A stretch of 58,607 bases of DNA from Lentisphaerota bacterium (GTDB lineage: Bacteria > Verrucomicrobiota > Lentisphaeria > Victivallales > Victivallaceae): assembly GCA_015061775.1 (NCBI GenBank), contig SUVY01000011.1:1-58607 (forward strand), read 5' to 3'. The notes beneath the pieces are model-generated. The model did no database searches. It worked only from the letters and a program-made list of their open reading frames with translations, and was not told the origin of the DNA. Within the stretch, counting starts at the first letter, position 1, and each line of letters opens with the position of its first letter. This document shows, piece by piece, positions 18,701 through 27,548 of this stretch. The position numbers and the translations under genes are program-made.

Positions 18701-19062
18701 GCGAACGCGATTACAAAGAAGCAATAAAAGATCTTGTCAAACGGGACAAACGCTACACAGAAGAGGCATACAACTTCGTTTCAGAAGCTGTCAACTACAC
18801 CGTGGCAAAGCTCGACGCACATCGCCATGTTTCGGCGCTGGAACTGCTCAAGGGAGCAAGGGAACTCGCGTACAGTCAATACGGAGTAGTATCCGGACTC
18901 GTCCTCAACAAATGGGGACTCCGCCGCGCCAATGATCTCGGAAATGTGGTGTATCTGCTTATCGGAGAAAATATTTTGAGCGCGTCAAATGATGACCGTC
19001 CGGAAGACTTTGATATAGAGTTTTCTTTTGAACCGCTCGCTTCTAAAACCAACAAAAAATAA
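18697..19062 (+). CDS. Minf_1886 family protein
   Basis: A 121-aa soluble protein matching the family named after Methylacidiphilum Minf_1886, which I know mainly from PVC and related phyla; its function is unknown. Recognisable parts are the helical N-terminus with Y-x-E-A-Y-x-F and ALDY-like patterns, then VVSGLVLNKWGLRRANDLG, IGENILSASNDD and the acidic end DFDIEFSFE. The start overlaps the mlaD stop by four bases, so it is co-translated with the lipid transporter. The coupling makes a link to envelope lipid transport plausible but not shown. Confidence 0.82.
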   Translation: MSERDYKEAIKDLVKRDKRYTEEAYNFVSEAVNYTVAKLDAHRHVSALELLKGARELAYSQYGVVSGLVLNKWGLRRANDLGNVVYLLIGENILSASNDDRPEDFDIEFSFEPLASKTNKK

Positions 19063-19081
19063 CCCGAAGTTTTAATAATCA

Positions 19082-21595
19082 ATGTTCCGTCCTCCTCCAA
19101 TTTATTCCCGCCGTTTTTCAAACGGATTCTCCGCTTATGCTGTTTCCTCCCCCGGAGTGGCGGCTCAAGTTGAGCTTTGTATCAAAACCGGAAGCATCCA
19201 TGAGGGAGAACATCTCGGATGCGGTCTCGCTCACTTTCTTGAACACATGCTGTTTCAGGGATGCCGTAATTACCCGGGCAGAACTGTAAGTCAGGAGGTC
19301 AGCAGGCTGGGAGGAAATATAAATGCCTATACCAGTTTCGACCGCACCTGTTTCTACATCAACCTTCCGGGAAGACATACGGAAAAAGCAGTCGAAATAC
19401 TGAGCTCAATGGTTCGTTATCCGGAGCTTCCGGAAGATATCTGCAAAAGTGAAAAAGAGGTTATTTTAAGGGAGTGCGATCTCTCTCTCGACAAACCGGG
19501 AACTCAGGTCATCAATCAGCTGCTCTCGCTCGTATATCAAAGCCATCCGGTCCGGGTGCCTGTGATAGGATACAAAGAGAGGATTTCGGAAGTTACCCGC
19601 TCCCAGCTCGCAGAATTTCACGCGAAACGCTACACTCCTGAACGGGCGTTTTTCGTCGTTGCCGGAAACATTGATCCTGACCGGATATTGGACAAAATCG
19701 AAGCGTGTATATCCGACTGGCAGCGCGGCTGTCCCGCCGGAATACAGATAGCTCCCGAACCGGAACAGTTGTGGAAAAGAGAGAGCGAATTCTTTTTTGC
19801 AGACAACCTCTCGCGCATCGCGGTCGGAACGTCTCCGGGAACTGCGGCAAAAGATACTGCGGCTCACAATATCCTCTGGGGTGCGCTCGGTATGGGAAGC
19901 GCAGGAATCCTTCCGGTGAAGTTCATGGTCGATAATCCCATCGCACTCGACATCAGAATTTTCGACAGCAATCTCCCGGGCGGAGGAATCAGCGCTGTAT
20001 CAGCAGTCGCCAAAGAGGCCGATATCAGCAAACTGCGCTCAGGAATCCTGAAAGAGCTTGAAAAAGCCGCCAAGGGAAACATTTCGCAGAGCGCAGTCAG
20101 GCAGGAAAAAACTCAGCAGTATGCAGAACAGCTGAGACGCGCGAATGATATTGAAAATATCGCTTCCGAAATCGTTGACTGCATCGTCCAGAATGGTTCT
20201 CCTGATCTTGAAAACTCCATGTTCAGGGAAATAGAAAAAGTCACCTGCGACGACGTCATCCGCCTTGCCGCCGAGGAACTTGACGCAAAAAAACTGTCTG
20301 TTGTCATCCAGCACTCGGAAAAAACTGTAAAAAACAAAAGCAAAACGCGTCATCAGGAAAAACGGGTGCAGCAGGGCTCCGTATCAGCTGGATGCGAAGT
20401 CATATCCATCAGCGACAACTCAGTACCGCAAATAAGCGTGGGGCTGCTCATGCCGGCGGGTCCATTGTTCGATCCGCACGGAAAAACCGGAGCTTCTTCG
20501 CTCGCAGTCTGCATGCTTAGCACCGGAACCAAAAAACTCAACGAAGCCAAACTGCTCACCGAGCTTGACAAGTGCGGAGCAGACTTCTACGCCCAATGTT
20601 ACGCAAACTCCGCAATGTGCCAGTTGACAGCTCCGGCAAAATATTTCAAGCGCGCGTTCTCGATATTCTTGCAGCAGTTCAGCGAAACTGAATTTGCTCC
20701 GGAGCTCTTTGAGCGCGACAAACAGAAGATCATTGAAGGAGTGAAGCACAAAAACCTCACTCCGCTTCCGGCGGCGACCCGTCGCGCACTCGGGCTCCTG
20801 ACCAACAACCACCCGTTTTCTCTGGGAAGAAACGGTTCTGCTGAAACGCTTGCAAATATCTCGGCTGATGATGCAAAAAATCACCTCGCATCCATGCTCA
20901 ACGCTTCAGGAGTAAAAATAGGTTTTGCCGGAAGCTTGAATTTTGATGACGCAATGGAGTATGCAAATATGTTTGCAGATACCTGCTGCACCTCAAAATC
21001 TCCGCTTGTAATGTCAAATGGACCGCAATTCATAAAGGAACAGATACATGACAGTATCGTTCTCCCCAAAGAACAAAATGCAGTGGTAATGGCGTTCAAG
21101 GGAATAAGTTCTGTAACCCAGAAGGAACAAACTGCGATATCCATACTCAAGCAGCTTGAAAACGGACTTAACTCCAAGCTTTTTGAACTTGTCAGAGAAG
21201 ATAACAGTCTCGCATACTCAGTAGGAATGGCGATCCAGAGCGGACTTGTCAGGGGCAGCATGATGTTTCACGCCAAAACCGCAAAAGGCAAAGGCGATAA
21301 AGTCATATCCCTCTTCAACCAGGAACTCGACCGCCTGCGCCGCCGCATGATTTCCGCCGAAGAGTTTGCCAACGCCAAAGAACAGGCTGCATTCGCCCTG
21401 TGCGGAAACTTGCACACCCCCTCGTATCTGCTGCCTGAAGTGCTGCTTGATCTGTACTACAAAAACACTCCGCAGACAGAGCCGCAGGAGATCGAAAAAC
21501 AATTTCTCAACTTCTCTGCCGACGACTTTTACGAAGTGTTTCAGGAAGTCTTTGACAATGCTGTTCCGGTAACAGTCGAAGCAGGAAACATCTGA
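19082..21595 (+). CDS. M16 family zinc peptidase (two-lobed, insulinase-like)
   Basis: 837-aa protein with two related halves. The N-terminal lobe has the inverted zinc motif HFLEH (His51, Glu54, His55) and the downstream Glu in EVILRECDL as third ligand; the C-terminal lobe, from about residue 440, lacks a zinc site and presumably closes the chamber. No signal peptide is evident, so it is probably cytosolic or peripheral. It is the last gene of the ffh-mla run, 20 bases after Minf_1886. Its stop codon abuts the miaA stop on the other strand with no base between. Substrates of such enzymes are short peptides; the specific role is unknown. Confidence 0.9.
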   Translation: MFRPPPIYSRRFSNGFSAYAVSSPGVAAQVELCIKTGSIHEGEHLGCGLAHFLEHMLFQGCRNYPGRTVSQEVSRLGGNINAYTSFDRTCFYINLPGRHTEKAVEILSSMVRYPELPEDICKSEKEVILRECDLSLDKPGTQVINQLLSLVYQSHPVRVPVIGYKERISEVTRSQLAEFHAKRYTPERAFFVVAGNIDPDRILDKIEACISDWQRGCPAGIQIAPEPEQLWKRESEFFFADNLSRIAVGTSPGTAAKDTAAHNILWGALGMGSAGILPVKFMVDNPIALDIRIFDSNLPGGGISAVSAVAKEADISKLRSGILKELEKAAKGNISQSAVRQEKTQQYAEQLRRANDIENIASEIVDCIVQNGSPDLENSMFREIEKVTCDDVIRLAAEELDAKKLSVVIQHSEKTVKNKSKTRHQEKRVQQGSVSAGCEVISISDNSVPQISVGLLMPAGPLFDPHGKTGASSLAVCMLSTGTKKLNEAKLLTELDKCGADFYAQCYANSAMCQLTAPAKYFKRAFSIFLQQFSETEFAPELFERDKQKIIEGVKHKNLTPLPAATRRALGLLTNNHPFSLGRNGSAETLANISADDAKNHLASMLNASGVKIGFAGSLNFDDAMEYANMFADTCCTSKSPLVMSNGPQFIKEQIHDSIVLPKEQNAVVMAFKGISSVTQKEQTAISILKQLENGLNSKLFELVREDNSLAYSVGMAIQSGLVRGSMMFHAKTAKGKGDKVISLFNQELDRLRRRMISAEEFANAKEQAAFALCGNLHTPSYLLPEVLLDLYYKNTPQTEPQEIEKQFLNFSADDFYEVFQEVFDNAVPVTVEAGNI

Positions 21596-22495
21596 TTATT
21601 TTTCCGCCAGATATGACGGAGCGTTTTTATGTTCAGATAATCTGAACTGCGGTTCAGGTATTTCCTTGCCGTCGAGATACGCAGACACAAGATCGCACGC
21701 TTCTGTAAAATCGCCGCGCTCTATCCAATGGATGTCTATGCCCTCACGCTCAAGTTTCCGGAAAAATATATCCTGACGCTTGGCAAACTGCCGTATGCGG
21801 TTGAGCAGATTGGTACGCATATCCTCAAATGACACCTTTCCCTGAAGATATGCAGATATCTCTCTGTACTCAAGACCATAGAATTCGAGCTGCTCAAAAC
21901 TTACTCCGTCGCGGTTGAGCTGCGCTATTTCATCGACCATTCCGGCGGCGAATCGGGCATCGAGCCTCTGCTCGATTCGGGAACGCACCTCGAGGCGGGG
22001 ATAATATACTCCAAGCACCAGAGCGTCGAGTTTGAACGGAGGAGTGAACCTGCCCTCTGCTCCGGAGTCTTCTCTGCGGGTACGCGGAACGCCTTTTTCA
22101 CGCATGGGCAGCTGCTCTCCGGGAAGGGTGAAACTTCTCAGCAGAGCCTCAAGGTAGAGTGCAGTGCCTCCACACAGCAGCGGAGTCTTGCCGCGGCGCG
22201 TTATATCGTCCACAGCGGAAAAAGCGTCATGGCAGAATTTCCACAAATTGTAGTCTCCTGCCGCGGGATCTGCAATATCAATGAGGTGGTACGGAACATC
22301 GCCATACTCCTCAAGATCCTTGCCTGTGCCGATATCCATTTTTCGATATACCTGCCGCGAGTCGATACTGATTATTTCACAGTCAAAACGGCGGGCAAGT
22401 TTTACCGCCAATCCGGTCTTTCCGGTGGCAGTAGGTCCAGTTACAACGATGGCTTTACGGACGTCAGAATAGGCATTTTTACATTCGATATCCAA
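21596..22495 (-). CDS. miaA: tRNA dimethylallyltransferase
   Basis: Transfers an isopentenyl group to A37 of tRNAs reading UNN codons, 299 aa. The P-loop is GPTATGKT (near residue 19), followed by ISIDSRQVYRKMDIGTGK and PYHLIDIADP, which bind DMAPP and tRNA; LCGGTALYLEALL and EIAQLNRDGV are further family segments. The initiator is TTG at 22495, preceded by GGAG at six bases; no ATG lies near the conserved start. The gene is divergent from lpxC and converges on the M16 gene with zero spacing. Confidence 0.95.
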   Translation of the reverse strand: MDIECKNAYSDVRKAIVVTGPTATGKTGLAVKLARRFDCEIISIDSRQVYRKMDIGTGKDLEEYGDVPYHLIDIADPAAGDYNLWKFCHDAFSAVDDITRRGKTPLLCGGTALYLEALLRSFTLPGEQLPMREKGVPRTRREDSGAEGRFTPPFKLDALVLGVYYPRLEVRSRIEQRLDARFAAGMVDEIAQLNRDGVSFEQLEFYGLEYREISAYLQGKVSFEDMRTNLLNRIRQFAKRQDIFFRKLEREGIDIHWIERGDFTEACDLVSAYLDGKEIPEPQFRLSEHKNAPSYLAEK

Positions 22496-22533
22496 AATTC
22501 ACTCCATTTATTCAATATTTCTGTCAAAAAAAT

Positions 22534-22562
22534 TTTACATTTCACGTTGCACGTATTATATT
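22534..22562 (+). promoter_or_regulatory. promoter of the lpxC operon
   Basis: TTTACA (22534-22539), a 17-bp spacer and TATATT (22557-22562), about 45 bp before the lpxC ATG. Confidence 0.55.
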
Positions 22563-22607
22563 ATGGAGTGTGAATGGAGTTTTTTCAAATCAGATTGGAT
22601 ATTTTTT

Positions 22608-23450
22608 ATGGAAAAACAGCAAACTTTGGCTAAACCAGAGCAAATTTCAGGAATTGCTCTGCATACCGGAGTCAGAGCAACGTTGTGTCTCAACCCTGCT
22701 CCGGAAAATACCGGAATCGTTTTCCGCCGCATCGATATGCCGGGAAAACCGGAAATTCCTGCGTCCGCCAAGAACGTCATTGACGTACAGCGCGGAACCA
22801 CCATCGGTTGCGGAAACGCCGCAGTTTATACCATCGAACACATCATGTCCGCGCTCCACGCCTGGAAGATCGACAACTGCATCGTCGATATGGACGGAGC
22901 AGAGCCTCCGATCTGCGACGGCAGCTCAAGAGAGTTTTCCGCCATGGTCGAGAGATCCGGAGTCGTAGAACAGAACGCCGAGGCAAAGATCTGGACTCCG
23001 ACAAAACCGCTTCACTACAAAAACGGTTCGACCCAGGTGGCAATATTTCCGGACATCGAAAAGCTCTCAGTATCCTGTGTAACAAGCTTCAAGGGATGCC
23101 CCTTCGACCCGCAGTATTTTGAATACGAACTTGACCGCGACACCTACAAAGACGAGATCGCTCCGGGAAGAACTTTCGTCGATTACCGCGACCTGCGTGC
23201 TCTTATGAGCTACGGTCTCTGCAAAGGAGGAACCCTCGACGCCGCCGCGATCATCTGCGACGGAGCGGTCATCTGCAAAGATGAACTCAGGTTCAACAAC
23301 GAAATCGTAAGGCACAAGATCCTCGATCTGCTCGGCGATATATATTTGTGCGGAGTGCGGATCAAAGGCAATGTCATCGCCGTCAAACCCGGACATCCCG
23401 CTAACGTCGCCCTGACCAAAATGATCATCGATGATATGAATAACAATTGA
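22608..23450 (+). CDS. lpxC: UDP-3-O-acyl-N-acetylglucosamine deacetylase
   Basis: Zinc amidase that commits UDP-3-O-acyl-GlcNAc to lipid A synthesis, 280 aa. Zinc and catalytic motifs are present: EHIMSALHAW, RHKILDLLGDIYLCG (second His and Asp) and KPGHPANVAL (catalytic His). CDGSSREF and GLCKGGTLDAA are further family segments. I place the start at the ATG at 22608; the open frame to 22563 lies over the promoter. It shows that the organism makes lipid A and so has an outer membrane. In some phyla LpxC is fused to FabZ; here the dehydratase gene follows separately 18 bases later. Confidence 0.96.
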   Translation: MEKQQTLAKPEQISGIALHTGVRATLCLNPAPENTGIVFRRIDMPGKPEIPASAKNVIDVQRGTTIGCGNAAVYTIEHIMSALHAWKIDNCIVDMDGAEPPICDGSSREFSAMVERSGVVEQNAEAKIWTPTKPLHYKNGSTQVAIFPDIEKLSVSCVTSFKGCPFDPQYFEYELDRDTYKDEIAPGRTFVDYRDLRALMSYGLCKGGTLDAAAIICDGAVICKDELRFNNEIVRHKILDLLGDIYLCGVRIKGNVIAVKPGHPANVALTKMIIDDMNNN

Positions 23451-23468
23451 TATAAAGGATATTTTATT

Positions 23469-24383
23469 ATGAAAAAATTCTGCGAAATCAACGAAATCAA
23501 AGCATTTTTCAAAAACCGTGTTCCGTACCAGCTCCTCGACCGTGCATGGCAGACCGGTGACAATACCTGGGAAGCTGTCAAGTGTGTGACCATCAATGAA
23601 GATTTTTTCATCGGACATTTTCCCGGACACCCCATCATGCCCGGAGTTCTTCAGCTCGAAGCGATGAAGCAGCTCGCTGAACTTGCGGTCAGAGAGAGCA
23701 TCATCACTCCCGAAGCAGACAGAGTGCGCATCGTCAAGATTGCAAAGGTGAGATTCCGCCGCCCTGCCCTTCCCGGAGACCGCCTCAAGATCAGCGTTGA
23801 GGTCACTTCCATCGAAGGCAATACCGCAGAAATTTCCGCCAAAGTCGAGAGCGCGGGAGGCATGGTGAGCGATTCCAAATTCACCTTGCAGGCGTGTGCT
23901 TACGAAAAAACTGACGCTGTTCCCGAACTGTTCAATGACTATGACCTCAATGACAATGTCGATATGAACAACGACAAAATCATGGAAGTCATGCCTCACC
24001 GTTTCCCCTTCCTGCTCATCGACTATATTCCCGAAAACCGCGGAGAGAACGTTCTTGCCATCAAAAACATCTCTGCCAACGAAGCGTTTTTCGATAATAT
24101 GAGCGAAGACATGGTCGTTCCGGTCTCCCTGCTCTGCGAAATCGGCGCCCAGGCTGGATGTGCAAGCATCCTCGCCCGTCCTGAAAACGCCAACAAACTC
24201 GGATACTTCATGTCCATCGACGGAGCAGAGAGTTTCGCTCCCGTCCGCCCCGGAGACCAGTTGGTCATCCGCTTCAACCTTCCCGCCGGAAAATCACGCT
24301 TCGGAAAAGGCAGCGGCGAGATGCTGGTCAACGGCAAAGTCGTTTTCAAAGTCACCCTGATGTTTGCTCTTGTTGATAAATAA
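23469..24383 (+). CDS. fabZ: tandem hotdog-domain FabZ-like dehydratase
   Basis: 304-aa protein of two FabZ-type hotdog domains, about twice the normal FabZ length. Domain 1 (residues about 1-145) has the catalytic loop GHFPGHPIMPGV with His50 and the acid Glu64, but lacks the usual PHR at its start (reads KNRVPY). Domain 2 (residues about 165-304) has MPHRFPFLLID but has lost the catalytic histidine loop (reads FFDNMSEDMVVP), while Glu224 stays at the acid position. In FabZ dimers the His and the Glu come from different subunits, so His50 with Glu224 could still make one full site. It is predicted to dehydrate 3-hydroxyacyl-ACP, in an operon with lpxC. Confidence 0.88.
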   Translation: MKKFCEINEIKAFFKNRVPYQLLDRAWQTGDNTWEAVKCVTINEDFFIGHFPGHPIMPGVLQLEAMKQLAELAVRESIITPEADRVRIVKIAKVRFRRPALPGDRLKISVEVTSIEGNTAEISAKVESAGGMVSDSKFTLQACAYEKTDAVPELFNDYDLNDNVDMNNDKIMEVMPHRFPFLLIDYIPENRGENVLAIKNISANEAFFDNMSEDMVVPVSLLCEIGAQAGCASILARPENANKLGYFMSIDGAESFAPVRPGDQLVIRFNLPAGKSRFGKGSGEMLVNGKVVFKVTLMFALVDK

Positions 24384-24398
24384 GGATTTTTCTGCACA

Positions 24399-25262
24399 AT
24401 GAAAGAGTCTCTCAACATCCTCACCATCGGAAACAGTTTCGCAGACAGCGCGGTCAGAGCTATCGTTCCTCTGGTCAACGCGGTCGGTAAAAAACTGCAC
24501 ATCTCCAAAGCTAATTTCGGAGGTTGTGAACTGCGCCGCCACTGGGGCTATATCAGCGCGGAGATCAACGATCCCGTGAACTGCCGCATCTATCCCGGCA
24601 CCCAGCTCTCCAATATCCTTTCCGGAACACCGTGGGATATCGTCACCATACAGCAAGCGAGCCACGAAAGCTGGAGAAGAGAGACTTTTCAGCCCTACGC
24701 GCAAAACATCGTTGACTTCATCAAAAAGCATGCCCCAAAAGCAGAGGTAGTCATCCAGCAGACATGGGCGTACAGAGCTGACCATCCGAAATTCCAGAAG
24801 GATAGCGAATGGGGCATCTCCCAGGAGGAGATGTATAAACTCCTGACCGGAAACTACAAAAATCTCTCTTCCGAACTCGGAAATCTCAGAATCCTGCCGA
24901 CCGGCTATGCCGTGCAGCTGGCCCGGAAAGAGCAGAGCGTCAAATTCAAACCGATGACTCCGGAAGATACCGCAAAACTCACGTATCCTGATATACCTCC
25001 GCAGTCCGGCGCGCTGGTCGGCAGAGATTACTACGAAAAAGATTTGGATTCCGGAGAGTTCGTCTTGAAGACCGACCGCATACATCTCAATGGCCGCGGC
25101 GAGTATCTTCAGGCAATGGTCTGGTTCGGTATGCTCTATGAATGCGATGTTCGGAATATCAACTATGTTCCGGAAAATATCGGAAAAGCTGACGCCGCGT
25201 TTTTGAGAGATATCGCCGCCCGCGCCATCGAAAAAGCACAAAATATTCCCGATTTTTGCTGA
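24399..25262 (+). CDS. DUF4886 protein, SGNH-hydrolase-like
   Basis: 287-aa soluble protein resembling the DUF4886 family, which has an SGNH hydrolase-like layout. The N-terminus LTIGNSFADSA gives the block I GNS(F) element and DRIHLNGRGEYLQ near the C-terminus gives the D-x-x-H pair. In between, WDIVTIQQASHESW and VVIQQTWAYRADHP fit the family. There is no signal peptide, although many relatives are secreted. It is third in the lpxC-fabZ unit, 15 bases after fabZ; a role as a carbohydrate or lipid deacylase is possible but not shown. Confidence 0.75.
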   Translation: MKESLNILTIGNSFADSAVRAIVPLVNAVGKKLHISKANFGGCELRRHWGYISAEINDPVNCRIYPGTQLSNILSGTPWDIVTIQQASHESWRRETFQPYAQNIVDFIKKHAPKAEVVIQQTWAYRADHPKFQKDSEWGISQEEMYKLLTGNYKNLSSELGNLRILPTGYAVQLARKEQSVKFKPMTPEDTAKLTYPDIPPQSGALVGRDYYEKDLDSGEFVLKTDRIHLNGRGEYLQAMVWFGMLYECDVRNINYVPENIGKADAAFLRDIAARAIEKAQNIPDFC

Positions 25263-25299
25263 AACTTGAAAAAAAATTCAATTTTTTATCCAAAATCAT

Positions 25300-25327
25300 T
25301 TGACAAACCGGATTTTTATAATATAGT
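25300..25327 (+). promoter_or_regulatory. promoter of the acidic zinc-ribbon gene
   Basis: TTGACA (25300-25305, perfect -35), a 16-bp spacer and TATAGT (25322-25327), 50 bp before the ATG. One of the best -35 boxes in the window. Confidence 0.6.
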
Positions 25328-25379
25328 AGTCCTGATTTGATAAACATTTAAATATACCATATCAAGGAGATAACAATTT

Positions 25380-25679
25380 ATGGCAACCACCTGTCCCTAT
25401 TGCAACACCGACGTTAAAGAGTCTTTGATCGAGGCCGAAGACGGATGTTGTCCTGAGTGCGGCGCTCTTATCGGAGCCAACAACTCGTTTTTCGATGATG
25501 ATGACGAAGGATTCGACGATTACGAAGACGACGATACCCAGGATGTCTTCAACGATTTCGATGATGATGACGGCGATGATGCCTTCGCCAACGATGACTA
25601 TGATGACGACGACATCTTCAGCGATGACGACATCGGCGACGAGTTCGATGAAGATTACGACGATGACGATGTAATGTGA
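25380..25679 (+). CDS. small acidic zinc-ribbon protein, unknown
   Basis: 99 aa. The first 32 residues form a zinc ribbon (Cys5 and Cys8 in CPYC, Cys24 and Cys27 in CPEC). The remaining two thirds are almost only aspartate, glutamate, phenylalanine and tyrosine, with repeated runs of three or four Asp. The calculated charge must be extremely negative. A strong AAGGAGA lies about nine bases upstream of the ATG, and the promoter has a perfect TTGACA, so high expression is likely. I know no named family. It is followed by a hairpin terminator and then argS. The tail looks like a nucleic-acid mimic or a flexible acidic docking tail; both are guesses. Confidence 0.75.
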   Translation: MATTCPYCNTDVKESLIEAEDGCCPECGALIGANNSFFDDDDEGFDDYEDDDTQDVFNDFDDDDGDDAFANDDYDDDDIFSDDDIGDEFDEDYDDDDVM

Positions 25680-25700
25680 TCTCTGATGTTTTATAACTTC

Positions 25701-25738
25701 GGCTCCGGGTGGCAGTTTTGACTGTCCGGAGTCTTTTT
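25701..25738 (+). terminator. hairpin between the zinc-ribbon gene and argS
   Basis: GGCTCCGG (25701-25708) pairs with CCGGAGTC (25726-25733), with inner CAG/CTG pairs and a five-T run after it. It lies 22 bp past the stop and only 28 bp before the argS ATG, so argS is either read through this hairpin or has a promoter I cannot see. Confidence 0.7.
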
Positions 25739-25765
25739 GCGTATTATTTATCAAGGAAAACACAA

Positions 25766-27547
25766 ATGAATTTTGTTGCTGATCTCGAAAATCACCTGCG
25801 TTCAGAATTTCCGTCTTATCCCGGAGTTCCGACCCTCAACCCCGAAGCCTGCCCCCAAGGACAGAGCGGAGATTTTACCCTCAACTGTTTTAAAATCGCC
25901 AAATTCTGCGGTAATCCCATGGCTGCTGCCAAGGCTGCCGGAGATTATCTTGCCGGACACGCCGACGTCGAAAAAGTCCAAGTTATCAAGGCCTTTGTCA
26001 ATGTGACTCTCAAACCCGCAGCACTCTACCGCGATACCATTGCCGATGAGGCAGCCCTGCTGGAAAGAGGAAAACTTCCGCCGGAGGAACGCAAACGCAT
26101 ACTCATCGAGTTTTCTGCTCCCAACACCAACAAACCTCAGCACCTCGGACACGTCAGAAACAACACCCTCGGAATGTCTCTCGCATCTCTGCTCAAACGC
26201 GTCGGACATGAGGTCATCGAAATAAATCTGGTCAACGACCGCGGAATCCATATCTGCAAATCCATGCTCGCATACAAACTTTTCGGCAACGGTATCACTC
26301 CGGAAACCGCCGGAAAGAAGGGCGATCATCTGGTCGGAGACTTCTACGTCAAGTATAATCAGGCTCTTTCTGAGGAAATCAAAGCTCTGCGTGAAGCCCA
26401 TCCGGAGTATGCCGACCGCGACAACGACGACCTCTTCCTCGAAACCAAAATCGGCAGAGAGGCTCAGGATATGCTGCGCGACTGGGAAAACGGCAAAGAG
26501 GATGTCCGCGAACTCTGGAACCTTATGAACTCCTGGGTTTTCGAGGGCTTCGACCAGACCTACAAGCGCATGGGAATCGACTTCGATCACACCTATCTTG
26601 AGAGCCAGACCTATCTGCTCGGAAAAGATATCGTCAAGGACGGCCTCGAAAAAGGAGTGTTTTCAAAACGCGACGACGGTGCAATCATCTGCGACCTCGG
26701 CAAAATGGGCAGCAAAGTCCTGCTCCGCAAAGACGGTACCAGCGTTTATATCACTCAGGATATCGGAACCACTCTGCTCAAATACAATGACTATCAGCCC
26801 GATTCAATGATCTGGGTGGTGGGCGATGAACAGAATCTGCACTTTCAGATGCTCTTCGAGATCATCAAACGTCTCGGATATGCCTGGAGCGAAAAACTTT
26901 ATCACCTCTCATACGGCATGGTCAACCTTCCCTCAGGAAGAATGAAGAGCCGCGAAGGTACTGTTGTGGATGCGGATGATCTCTTTGATGAGATGGCAAA
27001 ACTCGCATCAGACGCCTGTCGTGAACGCGATGCTGAACTCTCAGAAGAGGAACTCGCCAAACGCGGTGAACTCATCGGTCTCGGAGCTCTCAAATTCATG
27101 CTCCTCAAGTTCAACGCAAAGACCACTATAACATTCGATCCGGCTGCAAGTTTGAGATTTGAGGGTGATACCGGTCCCTATATCCAGTATGTTGCCGCAC
27201 GCATCAACTCCATTTTGAGAAAAGCTGCCGAAAAAGGAATTTGTGTCTCTCAAAACGATACCAACTGGAGTCTGCTCTCGAGCGAATACGAAAAATCGCT
27301 CGCTGTAAAACTCTTCTTCTACGCATCCATCCTCAAGAGCTGCGCCGAAAAACGCGACTGTTCCGGACTTGCGGACTATCTGCTCGATCTCGCAAAAGCG
27401 TTCAACCGCTTCTACCGTGAGTGCCCGGTGATGACTGCGGAAACTGAAGAGCTGGTCAAAGCACGTCTTGCTCTCGCCTCCATCGTTAAAAACGTTATCG
27501 CTGACGGTCTTGGAACTATGACTATCGGCGTTCCCGAGGCGATGTGA
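25766..27547 (+). CDS. argS: arginyl-tRNA synthetase
   Basis: Class I synthetase charging tRNA-Arg, 593 aa. The N-terminal Add-1 domain recognises the tRNA D loop. The HIGH box appears as HLGH in NKPQHLGHVRN near residue 125, and the KMSKS region is the degenerate GRMKSREGTVVD typical of ArgRS. The C-terminal anticodon-binding helices end in CPVMTAE and GLGTMTIGVPEAM. The start is the ATG at 25766 with AAGGA upstream; the frame open to 25709 runs through the terminator and is rejected. The thioesterase gene begins one base after its stop. Confidence 0.96.
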   Translation: MNFVADLENHLRSEFPSYPGVPTLNPEACPQGQSGDFTLNCFKIAKFCGNPMAAAKAAGDYLAGHADVEKVQVIKAFVNVTLKPAALYRDTIADEAALLERGKLPPEERKRILIEFSAPNTNKPQHLGHVRNNTLGMSLASLLKRVGHEVIEINLVNDRGIHICKSMLAYKLFGNGITPETAGKKGDHLVGDFYVKYNQALSEEIKALREAHPEYADRDNDDLFLETKIGREAQDMLRDWENGKEDVRELWNLMNSWVFEGFDQTYKRMGIDFDHTYLESQTYLLGKDIVKDGLEKGVFSKRDDGAIICDLGKMGSKVLLRKDGTSVYITQDIGTTLLKYNDYQPDSMIWVVGDEQNLHFQMLFEIIKRLGYAWSEKLYHLSYGMVNLPSGRMKSREGTVVDADDLFDEMAKLASDACRERDAELSEEELAKRGELIGLGALKFMLLKFNAKTTITFDPAASLRFEGDTGPYIQYVAARINSILRKAAEKGICVSQNDTNWSLLSSEYEKSLAVKLFFYASILKSCAEKRDCSGLADYLLDLAKAFNRFYRECPVMTAETEELVKARLALASIVKNVIADGLGTMTIGVPEAM

Positions 27548-27548
27548 T

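Noticed and set aside
24294-25241. 315-codon minus-strand frame opposite the DUF4886 gene (and similar long frames, for example 23067-23999)
   Set aside because: They lie opposite well-supported genes with motifs, have no recognisable product, and reflect codon bias of the real strand.
25362-25763. Val/Ile-rich minus-strand frame opposite the acidic protein
   Set aside because: Runs of GAT/GAC on the plus strand read as Ile/Val on the other; it crosses the terminator and has no start signals.
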